32,750 nucleotides of DNA. It comes from an uncultured Verrucomicrobiales bacterium. Lineage in GTDB: Bacteria; Verrucomicrobiota; Verrucomicrobiia; Verrucomicrobiales; Akkermansiaceae. A program made the position numbers and the translations under genes. Positions 21,546-29,165 of the stretch are shown piece by piece; the stretch's first letter is position 1, and every line of letters starts with the position of its first letter. The stretch covers positions 1 to 32,750 of the forward strand of contig CALBJX010000113.1 of the NCBI GenBank assembly GCA_937893015.1. Direction: 5' to 3'. The notes beneath the pieces were generated by a model. That model had not been told where the DNA came from and made no database searches. It was given only the letters and a program-made list of their open reading frames with translations.

Positions 21546-24500
21546 ATGAGCACAACATACAGCACCATTGACGCGAATGAGGCCGTCGCCTCCGTCGCGT
21601 ATCGTTGTTCCGAGGTGGCCGCTATCTACCCCATCACCCCGTCCTCTCCGATGGGTGAATCGGCAGAGGCATGGACCGCCGTCGACCGCAAGAACCTGTG
21701 GGGCACTGTCCCCAGCATCGTGGAGATGGAGAGTGAAGCCGGTGCGGCCGGTGCCGTGCACGGCGCGCTGCAGACGGGCTCCCTCGCCACCACCTTCACG
21801 GCGTCCCAGGGTCTGCTGCTGATGATTCCGAACATGTTCAAAATCGCGGGCGAGCTGACGCCCTGCGTGTTCCACATCGCCGCCCGCGCGCTGGCCGCTC
21901 AGGGTCTGTCCATCTTCGGTGACCACAGCGACGTGATGGCCTGCCGCTCCACGGGCTTCGCCATGCTCTGCGGTGCTTCCACGCAGGAAGCCCCCGATAT
22001 GGCCGCCATCTGCCACGCCGCCACGCTGGAGAGCCGCGTGCCTTTCCTGAACTTCTTCGACGGGTTCCGCACCTCTCACGAAGTGGGCAAGATTGCCGAC
22101 ATCTCCGATGAGACGCTCCGCGCCATCATCGACCAGAAGCTCGTGGACGAGTTCCACGCCCGCGGTCTGACGCCCGAGTCCCCCGTCATCCGCGGCACCG
22201 CCCAGAACCCCGACGTGTACTTCCAGGGCCGTGAGACAGTCAACAAGTTCTACGACGCGGTGCCCGGCATCGTGAAGGCCACCATGAAGAAGTTCGGCGA
22301 GCTCACGGGCCGCTGCTACGACCTCGTGGAATACATCGGCCACCCCGAGGCCGACCGCGTGATTGTCATCATGGGTTCCGGCGCGGAAGCCGGTCTCGAA
22401 CTGGTGCAGGCTCTGCCCGAGGAGAAGATCGGTCTCCTGAAGGTGCGTCTCTACCGCCCCTTCCCCGCGGAGGACGTGATTGCCGCCCTGCCCAAGACAG
22501 TGAAGAAGATTGCCGTGCTCGACCGCACGAAGGAGCCCGGCTCCCTCGGCGAGCCTCTGCGCCAGGATGTGGTGCAGGCCCTGGCCGATGCCGCCTCCCG
22601 CGGCACGCTGCCCTTCGCCCTGCCGACCATCGTCGGCGGCCGCTACGGCCTCGGCTCCAAGGACTTCACGCCCGCCATGGTGAAGGGCGTGTTCGATGAG
22701 CTGACGAAGGACGCCCCCATGGACAACTTTGCCGTGGGTATCGAGGATGACGTGCTCGGCAAGTCCATCGCCTACGACCCCGAGTTCTCCACGGAAGGCG
22801 CCGATGTGACCCGCTGCCTGTTCTACGGCCTCGGCTCCGACGGCACTGTGGGCGCCAACAAGGACGCCATCAAGATTATCGGCAAGCACACGGACCTCTT
22901 CGTGCAGGGTTACTTCGAGTACGACTCCAAGAAGTCCGGCTCCTCCACCATCTCCCACCTGCGCTTCGGTCCCAAGCCCATCCACAGCACCTACTTCATC
23001 CACAGCGCGAACTTCATCGCCCTGCACCAGCCCAGCCTGCTGAACATTCTCGACTTCCTCAAGAATGCGGCGGATGGTGCCACCTTCCTGATGAACACCG
23101 CCGTGGAGCCCGAGAAGGTGTGGGATTCCATGCCCGCCCGCATGCAGCAGCAGATTCTCGACAAGCACATCACGGTGTACTGCATCGATGCCTTCAAGGT
23201 GGCCAAGGCCACGGGCATGGGCGGCCGCATCAACATGATCATGCAGACCTGCTTCTTCAAGCTCTCCGGCGTGATTCCCGCGGATGAGGCCATCGGCTAC
23301 ATTAAGGAAGCCATCAAGAAGACCTACGGCAAGAAGGGCGAAGAAGTGGTCGCCAAGAACATTCAGGCCGTGGATGCCACGCTGGAGCACCTGCACAAGG
23401 TGACCCTCGGCACGGAAATCACCGGCCACGCCATCCCCGAATGCGTGCACGGCGATGCCCCCGCCTTCGTGAAGGACGTGCTCGGCAAGATTATCGCCGG
23501 CAACGGCAACGATGTGAAGGTCTCCGAGATGCCCGTGGACGGCACCTTCCCGAACGGCACCACGCAGTACGAGAAGCGCGACCTCGCCCTCATGATTCCC
23601 GTCTGGGAGCCCGAGAAGACCGAGACCTCCAAGGCCTGTATCCAGTGCGGCAAGTGCACGATGGTGTGCCCGCACGCCGCCATCCGCGCCAAGATGGTGG
23701 AGCCCGCCGCGCTGGAAGGCGCTCCCGAGAGCTTCAAGAGCGTTGACGCGGCCAAGATGCACAAGAACTGGCAGGGCCAGAAGTTCGTGCTGCAGGTGTC
23801 CGCCTCCGACTGCACGGGTTGCACCCTCTGCTCCCGCGTGTGCCCCACGGCCAGCCTCACGATGACCCCCGCCGCTCAGGCTCTGAAGCCCGAGGCCGAG
23901 AACTGGAAGTTCTTCGAGACGCTGCCGGACCCCGACCGCACGAAGATCAACCCCTCTCAGGTGCGCGATGCCCAGCTGCTCCGCCCGCTGTTTGAGTTCT
24001 CCGGTGCCTGCGCCGGTTGCGGTGAGACGCCCTACATCAAGACCCTCACGCAGCTCTTCGGCAACCGCCTCGTGGTCGCCAACGCCACGGGTTGCTCCTC
24101 CATCTACGGCGGCAACCTGCCGACGACGCCCTGGAGCCATGGTGCGGACGGCCTCGGCCCGGCATGGGCCAACAGCCTCTTCGAGGATAACGCCGAGTTC
24201 GGTCTGGGCTTCCGCGTGTCTCTGGACAAGAAGCAGCAGTTCGCTCTCGAACTCCTCGATGCCGCCGCCGACAAGATTGGCAGTGACCTCATCACCGAGC
24301 TCAAGGAGAACCCGCAGAAGACCGAGGCCGAGGTGCAGAAGGCTCGCGAAACCGTGGCCGCCATCAAGGCTGCCTGCGGTGATGATGCCGACCTCGCCGC
24401 CCTCAAGGCGCATGCCAACTACCTCGTCCGCAAGTCCGTGTGGGTGCTGGGCGGTGACGGCTGGGCCTACGATATCGGCTACGGCGGTCTCGACCACATC

Positions 24501-25124
24501 CTCGCCTCCGGCCGCAACGTGAAGGTGCTCGTCCTCGATACCGAGGTGTACTCCAACACGGGCGGTCAGTGCTCCAAGTCCACGCCCCGCGGTGCCGTCG
24601 CCAAGTTCGCCACCAAGGGTAAGGACCAGGTGAAGAAGGACATCGGCTACATGGCCATGACCTACGGCAACATCTACGTCGCCTCCATCTCCATGGGTGC
24701 CAACGATGAGCACGCCCTCAAGACCCTCGTGGAAGCCGAGGAATACGACGGCCCCGCGCTCATCATCGCGTACAGCCACTGCATCAACCACGGCATCAAC
24801 ATGGCGCAGGGTCTCGACCGCCAGAAGGCAGCCGTTGACTGCGGCCGTCTGCTGCTCTACAACTTCAACCCGGACAACGTGAAGCAGGGCAAGAACCCGC
24901 TCACCATCAAGAGCAAGGAGCCCAAGATTTCCGTCCGTGAAGCCTTGGTCGGCCCCGACGGCAAGGGCGGTGAAAACCGCTTCCGCCTGCTGGCCCGCAA
25001 CAACAAGGCCAACTTCGAGCACCTTCTCAAGCTCGAAGAGCAGGATGTCGCCCGCCGCTGGCGCCTCTACAAGGCTCTCGCCGCCATCGACTACTCCGCC
25101 GAGGCGGAGACGACCGAGGGCTAA
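21546..25124 (+). CDS. nifJ: Pyruvate:ferredoxin (flavodoxin) oxidoreductase
   Basis: Single-chain PFOR of 1192 aa that oxidises pyruvate to acetyl-CoA and CO2 with reduction of ferredoxin, a hallmark of anaerobic metabolism. Domain order is complete: N-terminal pyruvate/TPP domain with AIYPITPSSPMGE (about 29-41), the gamma-type domain, the ferredoxin-like domain with two 4Fe-4S motifs, CIQCGKCTMVCP (about 698) and CTGCTLCSRVCP (about 756), and the C-terminal TPP-binding domain with CAGCGETPY (about 822), ATGCSSIYGG, GGDGWAYDIGYGG and DTEVYSNTGGQCS. Length matches NifJ-type enzymes (about 1170-1200 aa). It is monocistronic, with its own promoter and a perfect terminator. Codon use is strongly biased to C/G-ending codons, consistent with high expression. 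Confidence 0.98.
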   Translation: MSTTYSTIDANEAVASVAYRCSEVAAIYPITPSSPMGESAEAWTAVDRKNLWGTVPSIVEMESEAGAAGAVHGALQTGSLATTFTASQGLLLMIPNMFKIAGELTPCVFHIAARALAAQGLSIFGDHSDVMACRSTGFAMLCGASTQEAPDMAAICHAATLESRVPFLNFFDGFRTSHEVGKIADISDETLRAIIDQKLVDEFHARGLTPESPVIRGTAQNPDVYFQGRETVNKFYDAVPGIVKATMKKFGELTGRCYDLVEYIGHPEADRVIVIMGSGAEAGLELVQALPEEKIGLLKVRLYRPFPAEDVIAALPKTVKKIAVLDRTKEPGSLGEPLRQDVVQALADAASRGTLPFALPTIVGGRYGLGSKDFTPAMVKGVFDELTKDAPMDNFAVGIEDDVLGKSIAYDPEFSTEGADVTRCLFYGLGSDGTVGANKDAIKIIGKHTDLFVQGYFEYDSKKSGSSTISHLRFGPKPIHSTYFIHSANFIALHQPSLLNILDFLKNAADGATFLMNTAVEPEKVWDSMPARMQQQILDKHITVYCIDAFKVAKATGMGGRINMIMQTCFFKLSGVIPADEAIGYIKEAIKKTYGKKGEEVVAKNIQAVDATLEHLHKVTLGTEITGHAIPECVHGDAPAFVKDVLGKIIAGNGNDVKVSEMPVDGTFPNGTTQYEKRDLALMIPVWEPEKTETSKACIQCGKCTMVCPHAAIRAKMVEPAALEGAPESFKSVDAAKMHKNWQGQKFVLQVSASDCTGCTLCSRVCPTASLTMTPAAQALKPEAENWKFFETLPDPDRTKINPSQVRDAQLLRPLFEFSGACAGCGETPYIKTLTQLFGNRLVVANATGCSSIYGGNLPTTPWSHGADGLGPAWANSLFEDNAEFGLGFRVSLDKKQQFALELLDAAADKIGSDLITELKENPQKTEAEVQKARETVAAIKAACGDDADLAALKAHANYLVRKSVWVLGGDGWAYDIGYGGLDHILASGRNVKVLVLDTEVYSNTGGQCSKSTPRGAVAKFATKGKDQVKKDIGYMAMTYGNIYVASISMGANDEHALKTLVEAEEYDGPALIIAYSHCINHGINMAQGLDRQKAAVDCGRLLLYNFNPDNVKQGKNPLTIKSKEPKISVREALVGPDGKGGENRFRLLARNNKANFEHLLKLEEQDVARRWRLYKALAAIDYSAEAETTEG

Positions 25125-25148
25125 ACGCCGCACGGCAGAAAAACGTCA

Positions 25149-25185
25149 CGCGGGCAACGGTTCACGCCGTTGCCCGCGTTTTTTT
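25149..25185 (+). terminator. nifJ terminator
   Basis: A perfect 12-bp stem CGCGGGCAACGG/CCGTTGCCCGCG (loop TTCACG) is followed by seven T, 25 nt after the nifJ stop. Confidence 0.95.
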
Positions 25186-25253
25186 GACAAAGCTGCCCCG
25201 CGGGAGAACGGCGGGGCGAGCGGCGCGTTCCGCCCGCTGTGCGCACCGAGAAC

Positions 25254-25282
25254 AAAAAAAGGTCTGACAGGGATGTCAGACC
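25254..25282 (-). terminator. murG terminator, E-element-like palindrome
   Basis: A perfect 9-bp palindrome GGTCTGACA/TGTCAGACC (loop GGGA) with seven T after it on the minus strand, 35 nt past the murG stop. The stem closely resembles the centre of repeat E1 (GGTCTGACG/CGTCAGACC). Confidence 0.88.
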
Positions 25283-25316
25283 TTCTTTGTTGCCCTGCAC
25301 CGGGACAGGCATGGTT

Positions 25317-26390
25317 TTAGCACGTTGCCGTGATGGTGGCGGCGATATCCGCCGCCGCCGCGGGGCGGGAGAGGGAACGCATGGCGGTCTCCATGGCGGC
25401 GCGGGCGGGCGCGTTGAGGCAGGTGTTGTGGACGAAGTCGAGGACCTTTTCGGTGGTGAGGTCGCGCTGCTGGCAGAGGACGGCGGCTCCTTGGTCCGCG
25501 AAGACGCGGGCGTTGTGGGTTTGGTGGTCGTCTGCGGCGAAGGGGAAGGGAATGAGGAGGCAGGCTTTGCCGATGAAGGAAAGTTCTGTTAGGGTGGAGG
25601 CGCCGCTGCGGGCAATGACGCCGTCTGCGGCGGCGTAGGCGGCGGGCATGTCGGAGCAGAAGCCGAGGACAGTGATGTTCGGGGCGCCGTCGGCAAGGCT
25701 GTTCACGCGCTCGTAGTCGAGCTTGCCGGCGATGACGAGGTAGTGGACCGCGCCATCGGCCTTGGCGGCCTCCACGAGCATGCTGTTGAGGTTGCGCGCA
25801 CCCTGCGAGCCGCCCGTGACGAGGATGACGGGTTGATCCGCAGGCAGGCCGAGCCTTGCTTTGGCCTCTGCCGCGGTGGGGAGGTTGTTGAGCTCCTCGC
25901 GGACGGGGGTGCCGACGATTTCGCAGCGGCTCTTGGGGAAATATTTCTTGGCGGCCTCCATGCCGAGCAGCACGGCGCTGCACCATTTCGCCGTCAGGCG
26001 GTTGGAGCGGCCGGGCATGGCGTTGGAATCATGCACGAAGGTGCGCAGCCCCATGTGGTGCCCCGCCATGATGGGCGGCAGGGAGGTGAAGCCGCCCATG
26101 CCGAGCACGGCCTCCGCTTTCTCGGCTTTCAGGATGCGGCGGCAGGTCATGTACGTCCGCGCCATCTTGAAGAGGAAGGGTATCATCTTCGGCGAGAGGG
26201 TGGCGGGCTTGGCCACGGCGGGAATGGTGTGGAATTCCAAGTCGCCGTATTTGCGGGAGGCGTCGGCATCCACTTCTTTGCGGGAGATGAGCAGCACGGG
26301 GTGGTGCCCCTGCGCTTTGAGCTGTTGGGCGACGGCGATGCCGGGGAAGAGATGGCCGCCCGTGCCGCCGCAAGCGATAACGATGTTCAT
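25317..26390 (-). CDS. murG: UDP-GlcNAc:undecaprenyl-PP-MurNAc-pentapeptide transferase
   Basis: Peripheral membrane GT-B glycosyltransferase that converts lipid I to lipid II on the cytoplasmic face. The 357-aa sequence has the MurG motifs: CGGTGGHLFPGIAVA (first G-loop), LGMGGFTSLPP, HDSNAMPGRSNR (family HEQNxxPGxxN), TGGSQGARNLN, and ARSGASTLTELSFIGKACLLIPFPFAADDHQTHNA (UDP-GlcNAc site). Length is normal. It is separated from the dcw genes at 1-3634 by about 22 kb. The ATG starts 3 nt from the end of repeat E5, so it has no native leader. It is probably transcribed from the upstream TPR gene through E5. Confidence 0.96.
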   Translation of the reverse strand: MNIVIACGGTGGHLFPGIAVAQQLKAQGHHPVLLISRKEVDADASRKYGDLEFHTIPAVAKPATLSPKMIPFLFKMARTYMTCRRILKAEKAEAVLGMGGFTSLPPIMAGHHMGLRTFVHDSNAMPGRSNRLTAKWCSAVLLGMEAAKKYFPKSRCEIVGTPVREELNNLPTAAEAKARLGLPADQPVILVTGGSQGARNLNSMLVEAAKADGAVHYLVIAGKLDYERVNSLADGAPNITVLGFCSDMPAAYAAADGVIARSGASTLTELSFIGKACLLIPFPFAADDHQTHNARVFADQGAAVLCQQRDLTTEKVLDFVHNTCLNAPARAAMETAMRSLSRPAAAADIAATITATC

Positions 26391-26393
26391 ATG

Positions 26394-26580
26394 AATGTAC
26401 GATTTACGATGTACGATGTACGAAGTTTAAGTTAGGCGCGCTGCGCGCGCGGAGGAAGGAGGGAAGCAGAAAGTGGATATTTTTCTCAGAAGCTGTGATA
26501 GGCGCTTGGCGTTGTGTCGTAGCCTGCGGCGAAGCCGCACGAACTCAAACTTCGTACATCGTACATCGTACTTCGTACAT
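26394..26580 (+). repeat. Inverted-repeat element E5
   Basis: A 187-bp copy that fills the gap between murG and the coiled-coil/TPR gene. GTACGAT/GTACGAA heptads occupy 26396-26426 and, inverted, 26551-26580. Arm hairpins are GGCGCGCTGCGCGCGC (left) and TGCGGCGAAGCCGCA (right). The central TCTGACG palindrome is absent and replaced by an A/T-containing stretch (26460-26510). Its last 40 bp (26541-26580) are identical, inverted, to 32711-32750 in E7. The ends lie 3 nt from the murG ATG and 4 nt from the TPR gene's stop. Confidence 0.9.
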
Positions 26581-26584
26581 GCCT

Positions 26585-29032
26585 TTATCGTTTGCGGTTT
26601 TCTATCTCGCCGCCGCGTTGGCGGATGCGTTGCGGGGCGGCTTTTTTCAGGCGGAGCTTGACCTTGTGGCGGTAGCCGCCCGCGCGGGTGGTGACACGCA
26701 CTGTGCTGAAAAGGGATTTATCCGTCTCGTGCTGCTGCCCCGCGGGGGAGGCATCGGGCGCGGAGCGGACGGGGGTCTGCACGCGTTTGAGGAGGTCCTC
26801 GAAGGTGGGGCCGTCGAGCTTGAGGTCCGGCAGCTCGGGTTCGCCGTCGGTTTCGGCCTTGACGTCCTCGCCCTGCTGCGCTTGGTCGGCGGGGAGTTTA
26901 TCGGCATCACGCGCTTGGATAATCTTGTCCATCTCGGGGTCATCCTTGCGGAGCTCGGCGGCTTCCGCCTCGGGGTTGACATCGGCGATGAGGTCGGCGC
27001 CGGGCTGCTGCGCGGCATCGGGGTGGTTGCGCAGGTAGTCCTCGAACTCGGGGTCGGGTTCGGCACCGCTCTTCACGGCGCGGTCGTAGGCGCGGGCGGC
27101 ATCGGGAATCTTCTTGGTCTCGGCGTACAGGCGCGCCATGTTGTAGTGCGCATCACCCAGCGTGGGTTTCAGTTTGAGCGCGGCGGCAAAGTGTTTCAGG
27201 GCGCGGTCGTAGAGGCCGTTGACGCCCTCGATGTTGGCGAGGTAGAAGAAGGCCTCCGCATTGCCGGGGTCGAGCTCCACGGTGCGGGCAAAGAGGCCGC
27301 CCGCTTCCTCCAGCCGATCGAGGCGGTAGGCGCAGATGCCCGCCATGTAATACGACAGCGCCAAATCCGGCGCGAGGCGCGAGGCGCGGGCAAAGAACTC
27401 GATGGCCTCCGCGCACTTGTTGCGGTAGAGCAGGATGGTGCCGAGGTTCACGAGCCCCGCCACGTGGTCGGGCTTGGAATCGTAGAGCGTGCGGTAGAGC
27501 TGCTCGGCGGCGGTGTAGCGGCCCTTGGAGAAAGCCTTGGCGGCGAGGTTGGCGAGGGCTTCCGTCTCCAGCCCTTCGCGCACGGCGGCGGTGGCTTCCT
27601 TCTCGCCCTTGGCGGTGCCCGCGACGGCTTCCATCAGCTGCCGCTCGGCGTCGGTGAGCTCCAGCGTGCTCTCTTCATCCAGCTTTTGCAGGGCGCTGAG
27701 GGTGTTCGGGTCCTGATTGCGGATTTGCTTGTAGGTCTCGATGAGCAGCTTGCGCCCTTCCTCCTGCATGGCGATGGTGCGCTTCTGCTTGGCAATCACG
27801 TCGCGCAGCAACTGGTTTTCTTCCGCCAGGGCGGGGTCCACCACGGGGCGGCCCGCTTGGATCTGCAGGTCGGCTTCGAGGTTGTTGAGGCGTTCGGAGA
27901 GCTCGGAGATGCGGCGGCGGTAGCCCATGTTCTCGTCGTAGATGCCGGTCATTTCCTCGCGCAGGCGGTCGGCCTCGCCGCGGGCTTCCTCCAGCTGTTG
28001 GGCGAGCACGGCCTGCTCATCCCCGCTGCCGGCGGAGCGGGCTTCCAGCTGGCGGACGCGCTCCTGCGCCTCTTTGAGCTTGCGGTCCAGCGTGAGGTTC
28101 TGGTCGAGCAGGGCCTTGGTCTTCTCCGGGCTGTTGAGCTCCACGATGGCGCGCAGCTGCTCGTTTTCGGCTTTCAGGGCGTCGCGCTCGCGGGTGACGC
28201 GCTCCAGTTCCTCCTGCGTCTTGGCGAGGGTGTCCTCCAACTCCGTGACGCGGGCTTCGGCGGTCTTGCGAGCCTCCTCGGAGGCGCGGTACTTGGCCTC
28301 CATCTCCTCCAGCTGGCGGGCGAGGGAATCAACCACTTTATTGCCCGCCGCGCGTTCGTCGGCAATCTGCTCCTGGAGCTTGTCGTAGCGGTCCTTGTAG
28401 TGTTGCTGCTCCAGTCGGGCGGCGGTGAGCTCCTTCTGCTGGGCTTCAAACTTGCTGTTGAGCTCGCGGTAGGCCACGGCCATCTGGCGGCATTCCTCCT
28501 GCGCGCGGGCAAGGGCATCGTAGACCGCCTTGTCGGCCTGCCCGGCAGGCGGGTTGGCGGGCGTGTAGGTGCCGCTCGGGTTCAGGGGCGGCGGGGTGGC
28601 GCCGCTCGGGGTAGGCATGGTGGTGATGCCGGGCTCCAAGGCAAGCGGTTTGCCCGGTTGGCGCCCCGTGGGGATGGGGGCGTCCTTCGCCTTCTTCTTG
28701 TAGTTGGCGATGTTTTCCGCGAGCAGTTTGCGGCGCGTGGCCACGAGGTTGCTCTTCCACTTGGGGAAATTTTTCACGATGCCCGCGAGCACCTTTTCCG
28801 CCTCGTTGCCCTTGGCGACGGCGGCGTTGTAGTTCTGCTGCGCGGCCAACTGTTCGGACTCGCGGCAGAGGCGGTAGGCCGTCAGGTAGTATTCCGCGGG
28901 GTCCATGATGCCGCGGGAGGCCGCGCTGCCGGGGGCGGTGCCTGTCCTCACCATCTGCGCCGACAGCGGTGCACCCGCGAAAAACGCGACACCGAGCAGC
29001 AAAACCGAGAGACGGGAGAAGGCGTGAGTCAT
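26585..29032 (-). CDS. Large exported coiled-coil and TPR protein
   Basis: Predicted 815-aa protein with signal peptide (about 1-25). A short helical region (40-115) and a Pro-rich linker (about 120-165) are followed by a long charged coiled coil (about 165-425, many E/K/R/L heptads). Then come tetratricopeptide repeats (about 480-640: AEQLYRTLYDSKPDHVAGLVNLG, AIEFFARASRLAPDLALSYYMAG, AGGLFARTVELDPGNAEAFFYLA, ALKHFAAALKLKPTLGDAHYNMA), and a low-complexity acidic to basic tail. It probably acts as a periplasmic scaffold, conceptually like CpoB (coiled coil plus TPR), which coordinates peptidoglycan synthesis with envelope constriction. Co-orientation with murG, and only E5 between them, supports a wall-related role, but this is inference. 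Confidence 0.8.
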   Translation of the reverse strand: MTHAFSRLSVLLLGVAFFAGAPLSAQMVRTGTAPGSAASRGIMDPAEYYLTAYRLCRESEQLAAQQNYNAAVAKGNEAEKVLAGIVKNFPKWKSNLVATRRKLLAENIANYKKKAKDAPIPTGRQPGKPLALEPGITTMPTPSGATPPPLNPSGTYTPANPPAGQADKAVYDALARAQEECRQMAVAYRELNSKFEAQQKELTAARLEQQHYKDRYDKLQEQIADERAAGNKVVDSLARQLEEMEAKYRASEEARKTAEARVTELEDTLAKTQEELERVTRERDALKAENEQLRAIVELNSPEKTKALLDQNLTLDRKLKEAQERVRQLEARSAGSGDEQAVLAQQLEEARGEADRLREEMTGIYDENMGYRRRISELSERLNNLEADLQIQAGRPVVDPALAEENQLLRDVIAKQKRTIAMQEEGRKLLIETYKQIRNQDPNTLSALQKLDEESTLELTDAERQLMEAVAGTAKGEKEATAAVREGLETEALANLAAKAFSKGRYTAAEQLYRTLYDSKPDHVAGLVNLGTILLYRNKCAEAIEFFARASRLAPDLALSYYMAGICAYRLDRLEEAGGLFARTVELDPGNAEAFFYLANIEGVNGLYDRALKHFAAALKLKPTLGDAHYNMARLYAETKKIPDAARAYDRAVKSGAEPDPEFEDYLRNHPDAAQQPGADLIADVNPEAEAAELRKDDPEMDKIIQARDADKLPADQAQQGEDVKAETDGEPELPDLKLDGPTFEDLLKRVQTPVRSAPDASPAGQQHETDKSLFSTVRVTTRAGGYRHKVKLRLKKAAPQRIRQRGGEIENRKR

Positions 29033-29044
29033 GGTATGTCCAAC

Positions 29045-29072
29045 ATCATACCGCGATTACGCAGGGAATCAA
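29045..29072 (-). promoter_or_regulatory. Promoter of the coiled-coil/TPR gene
   Basis: On the minus strand TTGATT (29067-29072), 16 bp, TATGAT (29045-29050), then 12 nt to the ATG at 29032. The surrounding TTTCCGCTTGATTCCCTG is shared with the nifJ promoter. Confidence 0.7.
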
Positions 29073-29079
29073 GCGGAAA

Positions 29080-29117
29080 GCTTGTCTGTATGTACATTGT
29101 CCTTTGTACATTTTACT
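29080..29117 (+). repeat. E6, fragment of an element end
   Basis: TTGTCTGTATGTACATTGTCCTTTGTACATTTTAC contains two imperfect GTACAAT/GTACAAA heptads next to a TTTGTC-type outer end, as in E3. No opposite end is seen, so it is a solitary remnant in the divergent spacer between the TPR gene and fucK. Confidence 0.5.
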
Positions 29118-29146
29118 TGCCGCGGGGGGCGGCAACGTGGTAGACT
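29117..29146 (+). promoter_or_regulatory. Putative fucK-fucA promoter
   Basis: TTGCCG (29117-29122), 18 bp, TAGACT (29141-29146), preceded by GG. The leader of about 13 nt includes AGGAAAG before the ATG, one of few Shine-Dalgarno-like sites in the window. Confidence 0.45.
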
Positions 29147-29165
29147 ACGGCAAACAGGAAAGCCC

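Noticed and set aside
21531..25133. 1200-codon open frame antisense to nifJ
   Set aside because: It mirrors nifJ almost end to end. Strong C/G third-position bias in nifJ removes stops from the complementary frame. It has no motif, promoter or domain.
26495..29143. 882-codon plus-strand frame opposite the coiled-coil/TPR gene
   Set aside because: It runs through repeat E5 and is the composition shadow of the minus-strand gene, which has a signal peptide, coiled coil, TPRs and a promoter.
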